From positions 30,765 to 71,828 of the forward strand of contig NZ_BMRP01000033.1 of assembly GCF_014648695.1 (NCBI RefSeq): a stretch of DNA of 41,064 nt, in the 5' to 3' direction. The notes under the pieces were generated by a model, which worked only from the letters and a program-made list of their open reading frames with translations, had not been told where the DNA came from and did no database searches. This stretch comes from Streptomyces albospinus. Lineage in GTDB: Bacteria > Actinomycetota > Actinomycetes > Streptomycetales > Streptomycetaceae. Both the position numbers and the translations under genes were made by a program. Below, one piece after another: positions 8,474-16,710 of this stretch (position 1 is the first letter of the stretch; every line of letters starts with the position of its first letter).

Positions 8474-11125
8474 TCATGATTCAGGCGAATCAGTGGTATA
8501 GGGGCGCCGACGCGTCCGGCGGGCGGCCCCGGCGGCCACCGCGATGAGCACCAGCACCCCCGCTCCGCTCGCCGCCAGCCCCTGTTTCAGGCCCGGCGGG
8601 ACGTACGAGCACGACAGCCGGGCCGCCTCCCGGCCCAGCGGGACGGCCATCAGCCCGCCGAAGGACCGGGGCGCGCGGACCGGCCCGCCGTCCACCGAAC
8701 AGCCCCATCCGGCAACGGCGGGCACTGCGAGAACGGCGGTACCGCCGCTGCCCCGGGGTAGCACGGCGGCCAGCGTGTGCCCGCCTGCGGTGAGCGCGAC
8801 GGGTCCCCGCGCGGCCCGCACCGCCGCGGCCAGCCGGTCCGGCGCTACGCAGCCGAGCGCATGCTCCGGGACGTACTGCCGGCCGTGCCCGGTGAACCGT
8901 ACGGACAGCGTGCCGTCGGCCGGCACCGTGCCCAGCTGCCGCACCGGGTTCGCCGTCACGTCCCACCGCCCGTCGCCCCTGGTGGTCACGCCCAGCCCGC
9001 TGACCTCACCGGTGAACCACGGCGCGTACCAGACGGCGGTGCCGCCCGGGGCGCACCGCGCGGTGAAGACGGTCCCCGCGTCCTCCGGGCCCGCCTTCCC
9101 GCCGCGCGCCGCGGGCCGCGGCACCGGCGGCAGCGTCCAGCCGCCGGGGGCCCGCTGCGGGGCCGGGCCCCCGGCGGGCGTCAGCCGCGGCACCTCGTAG
9201 ACGGCGGCGCCCAGCGCCCGCTCCTGGCGGGCGAAGACGGTGTCCGGGCCGCTGCCCGACCCCGGCAGCGGGCCCCGCCGGACGGTCAGCAGCGGCGCCG
9301 GCCGCCCGCGCCGCACCGTGTACCGGCCGCGCGGCCCGCCCCCCGGCGGCTCCGCGAGGTGGCTGCTGATCCCCATCAGCACCTGCCCCACCGGGTCCTC
9401 GAAGCTCAGCGCGTGCCGCCCGCGGATGTACCAGCCGGCGCCCAGGCCGTGCAGCGCGCGGGCGGTGGCCGCGGGCACATAGCTGCTGTAGTACGCGCCG
9501 CCCTCGCCGCCGATCAGCAGCGGATCGTTGTTGGCGAACTCGTGCGGCCCCGGATCCGTACGGGAGCGCGGCCAGTCGTCCCGGGCGGCCAGCCCCCGCC
9601 GGGTGGCCAGCGCCCCCGCGGTCAGCGTCAGCTTCGGCCGGAAGAACGGGATCTTGTCCCGGACGGCCGTCACGGAGAACGCGGTGTACGCCGATCCGAG
9701 CAGAACGGTGCCGGCCAGCGCGGCGGTGAGGGCGGTCCGGCCGCGGGGCTCGCCCCGCTCACCCCGCTCGCCCCGCGCCAGCCCCGTCAGCAGCCCCAGC
9801 GTCACCGCGGCGCCGCCCGCCACCACGATCCAGGTCGACGGACCCACCGCCCCCTGGCCGCGGCACCACCACGCCAGCACCGCCACCAGCGCCGCCCCGG
9901 CCGCCAGCTCCCGGACCCGCGGCCGATGCGCCAGCGCCAGCCAGGCGATCATCACCAGCACCCCGCTGAGGACGAAAGCGGCGCGGTACGCGCTCCCGTT
10001 GGGCAGCGCGAAGCCGTGCCACAGCAGGATCGTCGGCTTCCAGACGAACGAGGCGCCGATCGCCGCCGCCAGCACCGTCCACCCGATCCGCGTCCGCACC
10101 GGCACCGCCCGCACGAACGGGAACGCCGCCACCAGCAGCAGCCCCAGCACCCCGATGAAGATGTTGGGCGCCGGCTCCCCGCCGTGCCCGCCGGGCAGCA
10201 GCTGCGCCAGCTGGTCCGCCAGCGGCGGCCGGCCCCGGTAGACCGCCTCGGGCGGCGGCTGGGCGGCCCGGCTCGCCTTGAGCGTGACGGTCAGCACCGG
10301 CGCCGCGAGCAGCACGCCGACGCCCGTCATGGAGGCGGCCCGCCCCAGCACCCGCAGCCGGCCGCCCGGCGGCAGACCGCGGGCCGTCGCCAGCCGGAGC
10401 GCCAGCACGAGCCCGGTCGCCAGGGTGGCCATCGCCGCCGTGTAGAAGTTCCCCGCCCAGGCGGCGGCGACCAGCAGCGTGCCCGCCACCCACCGCACCC
10501 GCCGCAGGCACCAGTCCGCCGCGATGCCGGTCAGCGGCAGCGAGACCAGCCCCCACATCCACATCGGATCGGCGTACCCGTCGTTCAGCACCCAGGCGCA
10601 CAGCCCGTACCCGACCGCCAGCAGCGCCCGCAGCACGCCGGACCCCGGATGCAGCCGCCCCAGGAGGACGGTCATCAGCGCGGCGCCCAGCCCGATGCTC
10701 AGCAGCGTCACCAGGAACACCGGAAGGTCCACCAGCGCCCGCGGGAACAGCCCCACGAGCCAGGAGAACGGATTCATGAGATACGTGAAGAAATCCGCCA
10801 GGAACGGGACGCCGTACCCGCTGCCCCAATTGAAGAACAGGTCGCCGTGCGCGGTCCCGTGCATCAGGTCCCACAGCCGGGCATGGAACGGCACGAACTG
10901 GTTGCCCAGATCGTTGACGGCACGGGAGCGCGCGCCGAGCGGATAGCTGCCGTCGGCCGCCAGTGCCAGGCAGTACGCCCCCATGGACAGCAGCGCCGCG
11001 AGCCCCGGTGACGCCGCTCGTCGCAGCGCCCCGCCCGCCGGTGTGGCGCTCCCCCCGATGGGCAGCACCCGGGCAACCTTCCGGGCCCGGACCCCCTCTT
11101 GGGGTGCGGAAGGCGTCGGGTTCAC
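8474..11125 (-). CDS. YfhO/GtlB family multi-span membrane glycosyltransferase (GT-C-like)
   Basis: An 883-residue polytopic membrane protein. The first span is followed by an outside loop with NDLGNQFVPFHARLWDLM and NWGSGYGVPFLADFFTYLMNPFS, characteristic of the YfhO family (acidic loop residues as in GT-C enzymes). About a dozen spans follow, then a large extracytoplasmic region (about 500-840) and a final span near the C-terminus. Relatives in Bacillus and Listeria transfer sugar from undecaprenyl phosphate onto lipoteichoic acid, working with CsbB/GtlA and GtcA homologues, both of which are encoded next door here. I chose the GTG at 11125 because GGAGG ends seven bases upstream; the GTG at 11131 is too close to it. 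Confidence 0.88.
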   Translation of the reverse strand: MNPTPSAPQEGVRARKVARVLPIGGSATPAGGALRRAASPGLAALLSMGAYCLALAADGSYPLGARSRAVNDLGNQFVPFHARLWDLMHGTAHGDLFFNWGSGYGVPFLADFFTYLMNPFSWLVGLFPRALVDLPVFLVTLLSIGLGAALMTVLLGRLHPGSGVLRALLAVGYGLCAWVLNDGYADPMWMWGLVSLPLTGIAADWCLRRVRWVAGTLLVAAAWAGNFYTAAMATLATGLVLALRLATARGLPPGGRLRVLGRAASMTGVGVLLAAPVLTVTLKASRAAQPPPEAVYRGRPPLADQLAQLLPGGHGGEPAPNIFIGVLGLLLVAAFPFVRAVPVRTRIGWTVLAAAIGASFVWKPTILLWHGFALPNGSAYRAAFVLSGVLVMIAWLALAHRPRVRELAAGAALVAVLAWWCRGQGAVGPSTWIVVAGGAAVTLGLLTGLARGERGERGEPRGRTALTAALAGTVLLGSAYTAFSVTAVRDKIPFFRPKLTLTAGALATRRGLAARDDWPRSRTDPGPHEFANNDPLLIGGEGGAYYSSYVPAATARALHGLGAGWYIRGRHALSFEDPVGQVLMGISSHLAEPPGGGPRGRYTVRRGRPAPLLTVRRGPLPGSGSGPDTVFARQERALGAAVYEVPRLTPAGGPAPQRAPGGWTLPPVPRPAARGGKAGPEDAGTVFTARCAPGGTAVWYAPWFTGEVSGLGVTTRGDGRWDVTANPVRQLGTVPADGTLSVRFTGHGRQYVPEHALGCVAPDRLAAAVRAARGPVALTAGGHTLAAVLPRGSGGTAVLAVPAVAGWGCSVDGGPVRAPRSFGGLMAVPLGREAARLSCSYVPPGLKQGLAASGAGVLVLIAVAAGAARRTRRRPYTTDSPES

Positions 11126-11254
11126 CGGCACTCCTCCAAGTCGGCGGACAGTCCACCACCGTTATATAGCTTGATGTCTCATTAGTCCGTTTTACTCCGG
11201 TGGGGGCGGGGTAGGGCGAGGACCTGCAGGAAACGAACGGAGGCCACGGTTCCC
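11126..11254. promoter_or_regulatory. AT-rich divergent promoter region, YfhO / GT2
   Basis: A 129-bp gap with an AT-rich island at 11161-11194 that stands out in this GC-rich DNA. TATATA (11163-11168) can act as a -10 for the minus-strand YfhO-GtrB-GtrA set. TTGATG (11171-11176) is a possible -35 for the plus-strand GT2. Shine-Dalgarno sequences are clear for both genes: GGAGG before the GTG at 11125 and CGGAGG (11238-11243) before the GTG at 11255. The promoter hexamers are approximate. Confidence 0.45.
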
Positions 11255-13258
11255 GTGTCCGACAACTCCGACCACCCCGCCACCGAGGCCCGTACCGGCC
11301 CGGCCCCCGAGGCGCCGGCCGTCACTGTGATCGTGCCGGTCCACAACACCCACCGCTACCTCGACCGCAGCCTCGGCTCGGTCTTCACCCAGACGCTCGA
11401 CCAGCGCCGCATCGAGATCATCGCGGTCGACGACGGCTCCACCGACGACAGCGCCGCCTGGCTCGACGAGGCCGCCCGCACCCACCCCAACCTCACCGTC
11501 GTCCACCAGCCGGCCTCCGGCGGCGCCGGACGGCCCCGCAACGCCGGCCTGGACCGCGCCACCGGCGACTACGTCTTCTTCCTCGACTCCGACGACCACC
11601 TCGGCGCCGAGGCGCTGGACCGCCTCATCCGGACGGCCGAGGAGCACGGCTCCGACATCGTCTACGGCCGCATCGTCGGTGCGGGGGGCCGCGGCGCCCC
11701 CGTCGACCTGCGCACCTCCTCCGCCCGCGTCTCGGTCTTCGACTCACCCGTCTACTGGACCCTGGCCGCCTACAAGCTCTTCCGCCGCTCCTTCATCGAG
11801 GAACACCACCTGCGCTTCGTCGAGGGCCGGCTGCTCGGCGAGGACCTGCCCTTCGGCATCACCGCCCTGCTCCGCGCCGGCACCGTCTCGGTCCACGCCG
11901 ACTACGACTGCTACTACCTGTACGGCCGCGAGGACGACAGCAACGCCTCCCGCCAGGACCTCGACTGGCCCGAATACCTCGGCTACATCGGCACCGTCCT
12001 CGAAGACCTCGCCGCCGAGGTCCCGCCCGGCCCGGACCGCGACAAGCTCATGGTCCGGCACTTCCACGGCGAGATACTCATGCCGTTCGCGGCGGCCTAC
12101 CTCGCCCGCGACGAGGCCGGCCGGCGCGCCATGGCCGACGCCGCCCGCCCCCTCGTGGAGCGCTACCTCACCGACGGCGTCCTCGCCGCCCTCCCGCCCC
12201 GGCTCCGGCTGCGCGCCCACTGCCTGCGCGCCGGCCTCGACACCGAACTCGCCGCGATCATCGGCGCCGACACCGGCACCGGCGCCGAACCCGGCCCGCC
12301 CCGCATCACCGACGGCCGCGCCTACGCCCCCTACCCCTACTTCCGCGACCCCGGCCACTCCATACCGGACGCCCTCTACGACCTCACCGACCGCATCGGC
12401 ATACAGCAGCGCCTGACCGGCGTCGCCTGGGTCGGCGGCGTCCTCCACCTCCACGGCACCGCCACCCTCCCCGCCCTCGGCGCCGACACCGTCGACGTCC
12501 TCCTCCGCCGCAGCGGTGCCCAGCTCACCGTCCGCGCCGACCACGCCGACGGCCACTGGCACGCCGCCCTCGACCCGGCGACCGCGGCACTCGGCGAACC
12601 ACTGGCCGACGGCATCTGGGGACTGAAGGTCGCGGTCACCGCCCTGGACCACGACGCACAGCCCGCCACCCCGGCGGGCCCGCGGCCCGCAACGTCCGAC
12701 GAGAGACCCGGGGCCCCCGGCGAGAGACCCGGGGCGCGTCCCGAGGCCTCCGGTGTACGGCGGGAAGCCTGGCTCTGCCCCGAGGCAGGGGAGGAGGGCA
12801 CCGACCTCGCGCCGCACATCATCAGCCACGGCCCCGAAGGCCCCACCGTCGCCGCCCTCTTCCTCTCCACGCCGCACGGCCACCTCCACCTCGACCTGGA
12901 CCACGACGGCGCCCGCCGCCCGCTCGGCGCGGACCTGCACGGCCGGGCCACCCGCACCCGCTCCGGCCGCACCACGCTCGACGCGGACCTCACCCTTCCC
13001 GGCTGCCCCGCCGACGCCGACCTCCAGCTGGTCCTCCGCGACGCCACCCGCACCGTCGCCCTGCGCACCACCGTCGAACGCGCCGCCGGCGACCGCTACC
13101 GCGCCCACTCCGTCCTCCGCGGCGGCCCGCCCGGCACCTGGCGCGTCGCCCTCCGCCTCACCGCCGGCTCCCTCCGCCGCGAACTCCCGGTCCGCTCCCC
13201 GGACGGCACCGGCCCACTGCGCCTCACGGTGCCGGCGAAGCGATGGCGGTGGGGGTGA
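11255..13258 (+). CDS. GT2 family glycosyltransferase (TarS/EpsJ-like N-domain, large C-terminal region)
   Basis: A 667-residue protein with an N-terminal GT-A domain: VTVIVPVHNTHRYLDRSL (23-40), IIAVDDGSTDDS (55-66), SGGAGRPRNAGLD (88-100) and the metal-binding DSDD (111-114), ending near residue 250. The rest has no catalytic motif I recognise. It includes a beta-rich segment (about 385-475), a Pro/Gly/Arg linker with duplicated ERPGA units (about 485-505), and another beta-rich segment to the end. This layout resembles two-part wall teichoic acid glycosyltransferases such as TarS, in which the C-terminal part mediates polymer binding or trimerisation. It is probably cytoplasmic and membrane-associated. 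The GTG has a good Shine-Dalgarno about 11 bases upstream. Confidence 0.85.
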   Translation: MSDNSDHPATEARTGPAPEAPAVTVIVPVHNTHRYLDRSLGSVFTQTLDQRRIEIIAVDDGSTDDSAAWLDEAARTHPNLTVVHQPASGGAGRPRNAGLDRATGDYVFFLDSDDHLGAEALDRLIRTAEEHGSDIVYGRIVGAGGRGAPVDLRTSSARVSVFDSPVYWTLAAYKLFRRSFIEEHHLRFVEGRLLGEDLPFGITALLRAGTVSVHADYDCYYLYGREDDSNASRQDLDWPEYLGYIGTVLEDLAAEVPPGPDRDKLMVRHFHGEILMPFAAAYLARDEAGRRAMADAARPLVERYLTDGVLAALPPRLRLRAHCLRAGLDTELAAIIGADTGTGAEPGPPRITDGRAYAPYPYFRDPGHSIPDALYDLTDRIGIQQRLTGVAWVGGVLHLHGTATLPALGADTVDVLLRRSGAQLTVRADHADGHWHAALDPATAALGEPLADGIWGLKVAVTALDHDAQPATPAGPRPATSDERPGAPGERPGARPEASGVRREAWLCPEAGEEGTDLAPHIISHGPEGPTVAALFLSTPHGHLHLDLDHDGARRPLGADLHGRATRTRSGRTTLDADLTLPGCPADADLQLVLRDATRTVALRTTVERAAGDRYRAHSVLRGGPPGTWRVALRLTAGSLRRELPVRSPDGTGPLRLTVPAKRWRWG

Positions 13259-13399
13259 CGGCCGGGACGGTCGCACTCACGCGGGCGTGCGGACATCCGG
13301 CGCCCAACGCTACGAGTTCGACTGCGAGTTGGCGTCGATTGCCGGTTCCGCCCGGCGCCGCAGCAACATAAGGGCGAACGAGCGGTGAGTCCTCGGTGA

Positions 13400-13843
13400 T
13401 CAAGAGTTGGCTGCATACGCCAGCTCGGCCCGGACGCGTTTTCCCCAAGGGAGCCGGTCGGTGCCCCATCGACACGACAGGGCGTCGATGACTGCCAGGC
13501 CGCGCCCGGTCTCGCCGCTGTCACCCGCCACCGCGAATTCGGGGGCGCGCTGGGATTTGTCGGCGACTGCGATGCGGACGGATGTCTCGGCCGGTCGCGT
13601 GATGGTCACGCGCACGGCACGAGTGCTGGTGTGCCGGGCGGCATTGGCGACGAGTTCCGTGACGATCAGAACGCCGCTGTCCTCGACGCTGCGTAGGCCC
13701 CAGGCCGCCAACGCCGCGCGGACCAAGGCGCGGGCCGGGGCCCGCCAGGCATTGGGAGTCCTCCGGAACGAAGGAGTGGCCGAGTCGCGCAAGGGCGCTG
13801 GAGTGTTCGTCCGGGCATTCCGCCCGCTGAGGCGCCGGGGCAT
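13400..13843 (-). CDS. RsbW/SpoIIAB-like ATP-binding (HATPase_c) regulatory protein
   Basis: A short protein of about 147 residues if it starts at the ATG at 13843. It carries the GHKL motifs of anti-sigma-type ATPases: the N-box VTELVANAARH, the G1-like VADKS segment, and GRGLAVIDALSCRWG near the C-terminus. Streptomycetes have many such stand-alone proteins, usually of unknown target. The first 35 or so residues are read from DNA that, on the other strand, encodes the GntR fragment, so the natural N-terminus may have been replaced. The domain homology seems to begin at about RTPNAW. An in-frame GTG start at 14107 would extend further through the GntR antisense and is unlikely. Confidence 0.7.
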   Translation of the reverse strand: MPRRLSGRNARTNTPAPLRDSATPSFRRTPNAWRAPARALVRAALAAWGLRSVEDSGVLIVTELVANAARHTSTRAVRVTITRPAETSVRIAVADKSQRAPEFAVAGDSGETGRGLAVIDALSCRWGTDRLPWGKRVRAELAYAANS

Positions 13844-14348
13844 CCAGCGGTTGTCCCAGGAGCGGTGGGGAGTCGGCCGGTCGATCTGGTCTGCCGACGC
13901 CGAGGACCGCACTCTGGTGGTGGACCAGGTGACGGTGTCGCAAGAAGAGGCACCGGAGCGGATCGGGCGGGTTCTGGACCTGGTTGACGGGGACACCGTA
14001 TGTGTGCGGCGCCGGCGATTCGTGTGGGACGGCAAGCCCGTTCTGCTCGCGACGAGCTGTCTCGCCACGTCTCTGGTCGCGGGCTCCGCCCTCACCCGGG
14101 AGGACACGGGGCCGGGCGGTACCTACGCCCGCCTTGCCGAACTCGGCTGCAAGCCGGTGCACTTCCGCGAGGAAATCCGCTCACGCATGCCCACGAAGGA
14201 CGAGGCGGCGCGGTTGAGCATCTCCGCGGGCACACCGGTGATCCTCGTCTGCCGGACGGCCTTCGCCAACGAGAGCCGCCCCGTCGAGGTCAACGAAATG
14301 ACGCTCGATGCCGCCTCCTACATCCTGGAGTACGACTTCGACGCGTGA
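13738..14348 (+). pseudogene. GntR family regulator, 5'-truncated (UTRA domain retained)
   Basis: Reading on the plus strand, recognisable GntR similarity starts abruptly near 13740 with RQALGVLRNEGVAESRKGAG, the last helix and wing of the winged-helix domain. A complete UTRA ligand-binding domain follows (about 13860-14345, ending LDAASYILEYDFDA). The first 50 or so residues of the DNA-binding domain are missing. The upstream in-frame sequence is merely the antisense of the ATPase gene. It therefore looks like a regulator beheaded by a rearrangement whose breakpoint is near 13740. A product starting at an internal GTG could bind ligand but not DNA. I see no internal frameshift. Confidence 0.7.
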
Positions 14349-14728
14349 CACGGCGCGCGGTGTCGGGGATGTTTCCCGGTTCATGGGTGCGCCTGAGTGC
14401 GTTCGATCCCTCGGCCCACTCCGGGCGTTGAGCCGACGCGCGGCGCAGCGCCCGGAGTGGGCTGCACCCTTGTCGCGTTCTTGACGCCTTTCCCGCGCCA
14501 CGGCAACGCGCTTTGTTCTATAAAAGCTATAACAAGGTGACGGGGGAGGGGAGTTGGCCGTGGCCGGTCCTGCGCTGTTCTGCGGGGGCGGAGTCCGGCC
14601 GGGCGGGTGCCGCGGTGTTCGGCGAGCCCGCGACCGGCGTGCCACCGTCCCCTCCGCCCCCCCCGCTGTTCACTTCATCGTTCGCTTCACTTCTCGTTTC
14701 TCATCGCCTCAACCGACAGGGAGGTCCC
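14349..14728. promoter_or_regulatory. Leader region of secreted hydrolase with AT-rich dyad
   Basis: A 380-bp gap without a credible gene. It includes TTGACG (14481-14486) and an unusually AT-rich imperfect dyad at 14513-14535 (outer arms TTGTT and AACAA with inner TA/TA matches, centred on TAAAAGC). The dyad may be an operator overlapping a -10-like TATAAA (14519-14524). A long GC-rich leader follows, and then AGGGAGG (14718-14724) five bases before the ATG at 14729. The rest of the gap shows nothing recognisable. Confidence 0.4.
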
Positions 14729-15832
14729 ATGCGTTTACACAACCGCCGGCGCGGCAGGATGCTCGCCGTGCTCATGGCGGCGGTCGCCGTCGCCACTGCC
14801 GGGCCGGTGCTGGGTGCCGCCGCGGACACGGCGTCCGCGGCTCCCCGAGCCGACCTCGTCCCGGCCGTGGACCGTGAGGTCCGCTTCACCGCGGACGGCA
14901 CCACCGCCTACGGCACGGTGCACATACCCGCCCACCACGCGGGCCGCAGGCTGGCCGCGGCGCTGCTGATCCCCGGCAGCGGCCCGACCGACCGCAACGG
15001 CGACGAGCCGGGCGGCTTCACCCCGCACACCCTGGCCCTGATGGCGGGTGTCCTCGGCGAGGACGGCGTGATGAGCCTGCGGTTCGACAAGTACGGCACC
15101 GGGCGTACGGGGCTGGGCGGGCGGCACAGTGCGCCCGACATGGCCGCCTACACCCGCCAGGCCGTGGCCGCGTACAACGCCCTGCGTGCCCGGCCGGAAG
15201 CCGACCCGCACGCGCTGCTCGTGGTCGGGCACAGCGAGGGCGGCCTTCAGGCCCTGCTCGTCGACCGCGCCGTGCAGGCGAAGCCCGCCGGGCTCGCGCT
15301 GATCGCCCCGCAGGACCTGCGGCTGCTGGACATGCTCGACGACCAGCTGGCGGCCGGCCTGGACCGGGCGGTCGCGGCCGGGCAACTCACGGTGCGGCAG
15401 GCGCAGTTGAACAAGAAGGGCGTGGCCCGCGCCATCGCGGACTTCCGTGCCGGGCGCCCGGTGGACACCTCGGGGCTGCTGCCGTCCCTGTCCGCCCTCC
15501 TCAACGGCATGTTCGGCCCGGTCAACGCGGACTTCGTCCGCAGTGACGACGCCGTCCACCCGCCGTCCGTCGCCCGGGGCGTCGCGCACGGCACGCGTAC
15601 GCTCGTCACCTGCGGCACGGCCGACACCAACGTGCCGTGCCGCACCACGCCGGCTCTGCTGGCGGCCCTGGCCGCCGCCCGCACTACGGGTCCCGGACTG
15701 CGGGTCCTGCCCGGACTCGACCATCTGCTCCACCCCGCCGGGACCCCGGCCGGCACGCCGGTGATCGCCCCGGTCGCGCGGCGGGCCCTGCACGACTTCG
15801 TCCGCCCCTGGCGGCAGGTCACGGCGGGCTGA
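14729..15832 (+). CDS. Secreted alpha/beta-hydrolase with a TTA codon
   Basis: A 367-residue protein with a Sec-type signal peptide (Arg-rich start, hydrophobic core LAVLMAAVAVATAGPVL, likely cleavage near SAAPRA). The hydrolase fold shows the oxyanion-region LLIPGSGPTDRNGDE, the nucleophile elbow GHSEGG (Ser169), a probable acid in TCGTADTNVP and the catalytic His in GLDHLLHPAG. The LIPGSGPTDRNG motif is typical of the family that includes secreted serine aminopeptidase-like esterases; the true substrate is unknown. Codon 3 is TTA (14735-14737), read in Streptomyces by the bldA tRNA, so translation may wait for development. The ATG has a strong AGGGAGG Shine-Dalgarno. The 3' end overlaps the convergent TetR gene by 14 bp. 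Confidence 0.85.
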   Translation: MRLHNRRRGRMLAVLMAAVAVATAGPVLGAAADTASAAPRADLVPAVDREVRFTADGTTAYGTVHIPAHHAGRRLAAALLIPGSGPTDRNGDEPGGFTPHTLALMAGVLGEDGVMSLRFDKYGTGRTGLGGRHSAPDMAAYTRQAVAAYNALRARPEADPHALLVVGHSEGGLQALLVDRAVQAKPAGLALIAPQDLRLLDMLDDQLAAGLDRAVAAGQLTVRQAQLNKKGVARAIADFRAGRPVDTSGLLPSLSALLNGMFGPVNADFVRSDDAVHPPSVARGVAHGTRTLVTCGTADTNVPCRTTPALLAALAAARTTGPGLRVLPGLDHLLHPAGTPAGTPVIAPVARRALHDFVRPWRQVTAG

Positions 15833-16625
15833 GAACCTCGCTCCCGCCCGCCCCGGGTTCCGTGTCCAGCCCGTCCACCAGCCGGTCCAGGAAGCGGGCG
15901 AAGGCCGTCTCCGGCGTCGGTGGGCGGCCCGGGGCGGCGAGGGCGGCGGCGAGTTCCGGGTGGTGGCCGTCGGCGGCGACGGCGGCGAGGTAGCGGGCCT
16001 CGGCGGCGGCGCGGTCGGGGGAGCGGTCGGCGGACCGGGTGAGTTCGTGGCCGACGTACGAGGCGACGAAGCCGGTGAGCAGGCTGAAGACCTCCAGCTT
16101 GGCGGCGCCGTCCAGCCCGGTGGGGCGGAGGGCGGCCAGGGCGCGCTCCAGGAAGGCCAGGGTGTGCGGGCCGAGCGTCCGGCGGGCGCTCAGGGCGGCC
16201 GGTAGCCACGGGTGCCGGTGCATGTGGGCGCGCTGGAGCCGGGCGAGGTGCTTGAGGTCGGTGCGCCAGTCGCCGGTGAGCGGGTCCGTCAAGGGGAGTT
16301 CGGCGGAGACGTGGTCGACCATCAGCTCCAGCAGCGTCTCCTTGTCGGGCGCGTAGCTGTAGAGCGACATCACGCCGGCGCCGACCTGCGCGGCGACGCG
16401 CCGCATGGTGACCGCGTCGAGTCCCTCGGCGTCGGCGAGTGCGACGGCCGCCGCGGTGATCGCCTCGCGGCTGAAGGCGGGGCGGCGCCCGCGCCGGGGC
16501 CGGTCGGCCGCCGGCCAGAGCTGCTCGGGGTCGACGGGCGCGGCCTGCGGCCGGTCGCCGCGGGGTGCGGGCACGGGCTCGGTGTTCCTCTCTCGTCGGT
16601 CCGGCTCGTGAGCCGTCCGTCCCAT
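15819..16625 (-). CDS. TetR family regulator with tetracycline-repressor-like C-domain
   Basis: About 268 residues from the ATG at 16625. After a Pro/Arg-rich extension, the helix-turn-helix spans about residues 50-95 (REAITAAAVALADAEGLDAVTMRRVAAQVGAGVMSLYSY). The C-terminal part (DHVSAELPLTDPL, WLPAALSARRTLGPHTLAFLERAL) looks like the TetR_C_1 class. It is divergent from the CocE-type hydrolase gene, with a perfect palindrome between them, so self-regulation and control of the hydrolase are likely. The longer reading to 16799 would run across that palindrome and into the hydrolase gene and is rejected. The stop overlaps the convergent secreted hydrolase. Confidence 0.88.
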   Translation of the reverse strand: MGRTAHEPDRRERNTEPVPAPRGDRPQAAPVDPEQLWPAADRPRRGRRPAFSREAITAAAVALADAEGLDAVTMRRVAAQVGAGVMSLYSYAPDKETLLELMVDHVSAELPLTDPLTGDWRTDLKHLARLQRAHMHRHPWLPAALSARRTLGPHTLAFLERALAALRPTGLDGAAKLEVFSLLTGFVASYVGHELTRSADRSPDRAAAEARYLAAVAADGHHPELAAALAAPGRPPTPETAFARFLDRLVDGLDTEPGAGGSEVLSPP

Positions 16626-16665
16626 CCGATCCGTCCCATCCAAGCAGCCCTTCGCGCATCGGTTA

Positions 16666-16686
16666 TTCTCGTACGTAGTACGAGAA
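16666..16686. promoter_or_regulatory. Palindromic operator for the TetR regulator
   Basis: A perfect 9-3-9 inverted repeat, TTCTCGTAC-GTA-GTACGAGAA. It lies 40 bp upstream of the TetR start (16625) and 24 bp upstream of the hydrolase start (16711). Length, symmetry and position match operators of TetR-family repressors that control a divergent neighbour. No other copy was noticed in the window. Confidence 0.75.
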
Positions 16687-16710
16687 TGGCTCCGGTGGAG
16701 GGGGACGGCG

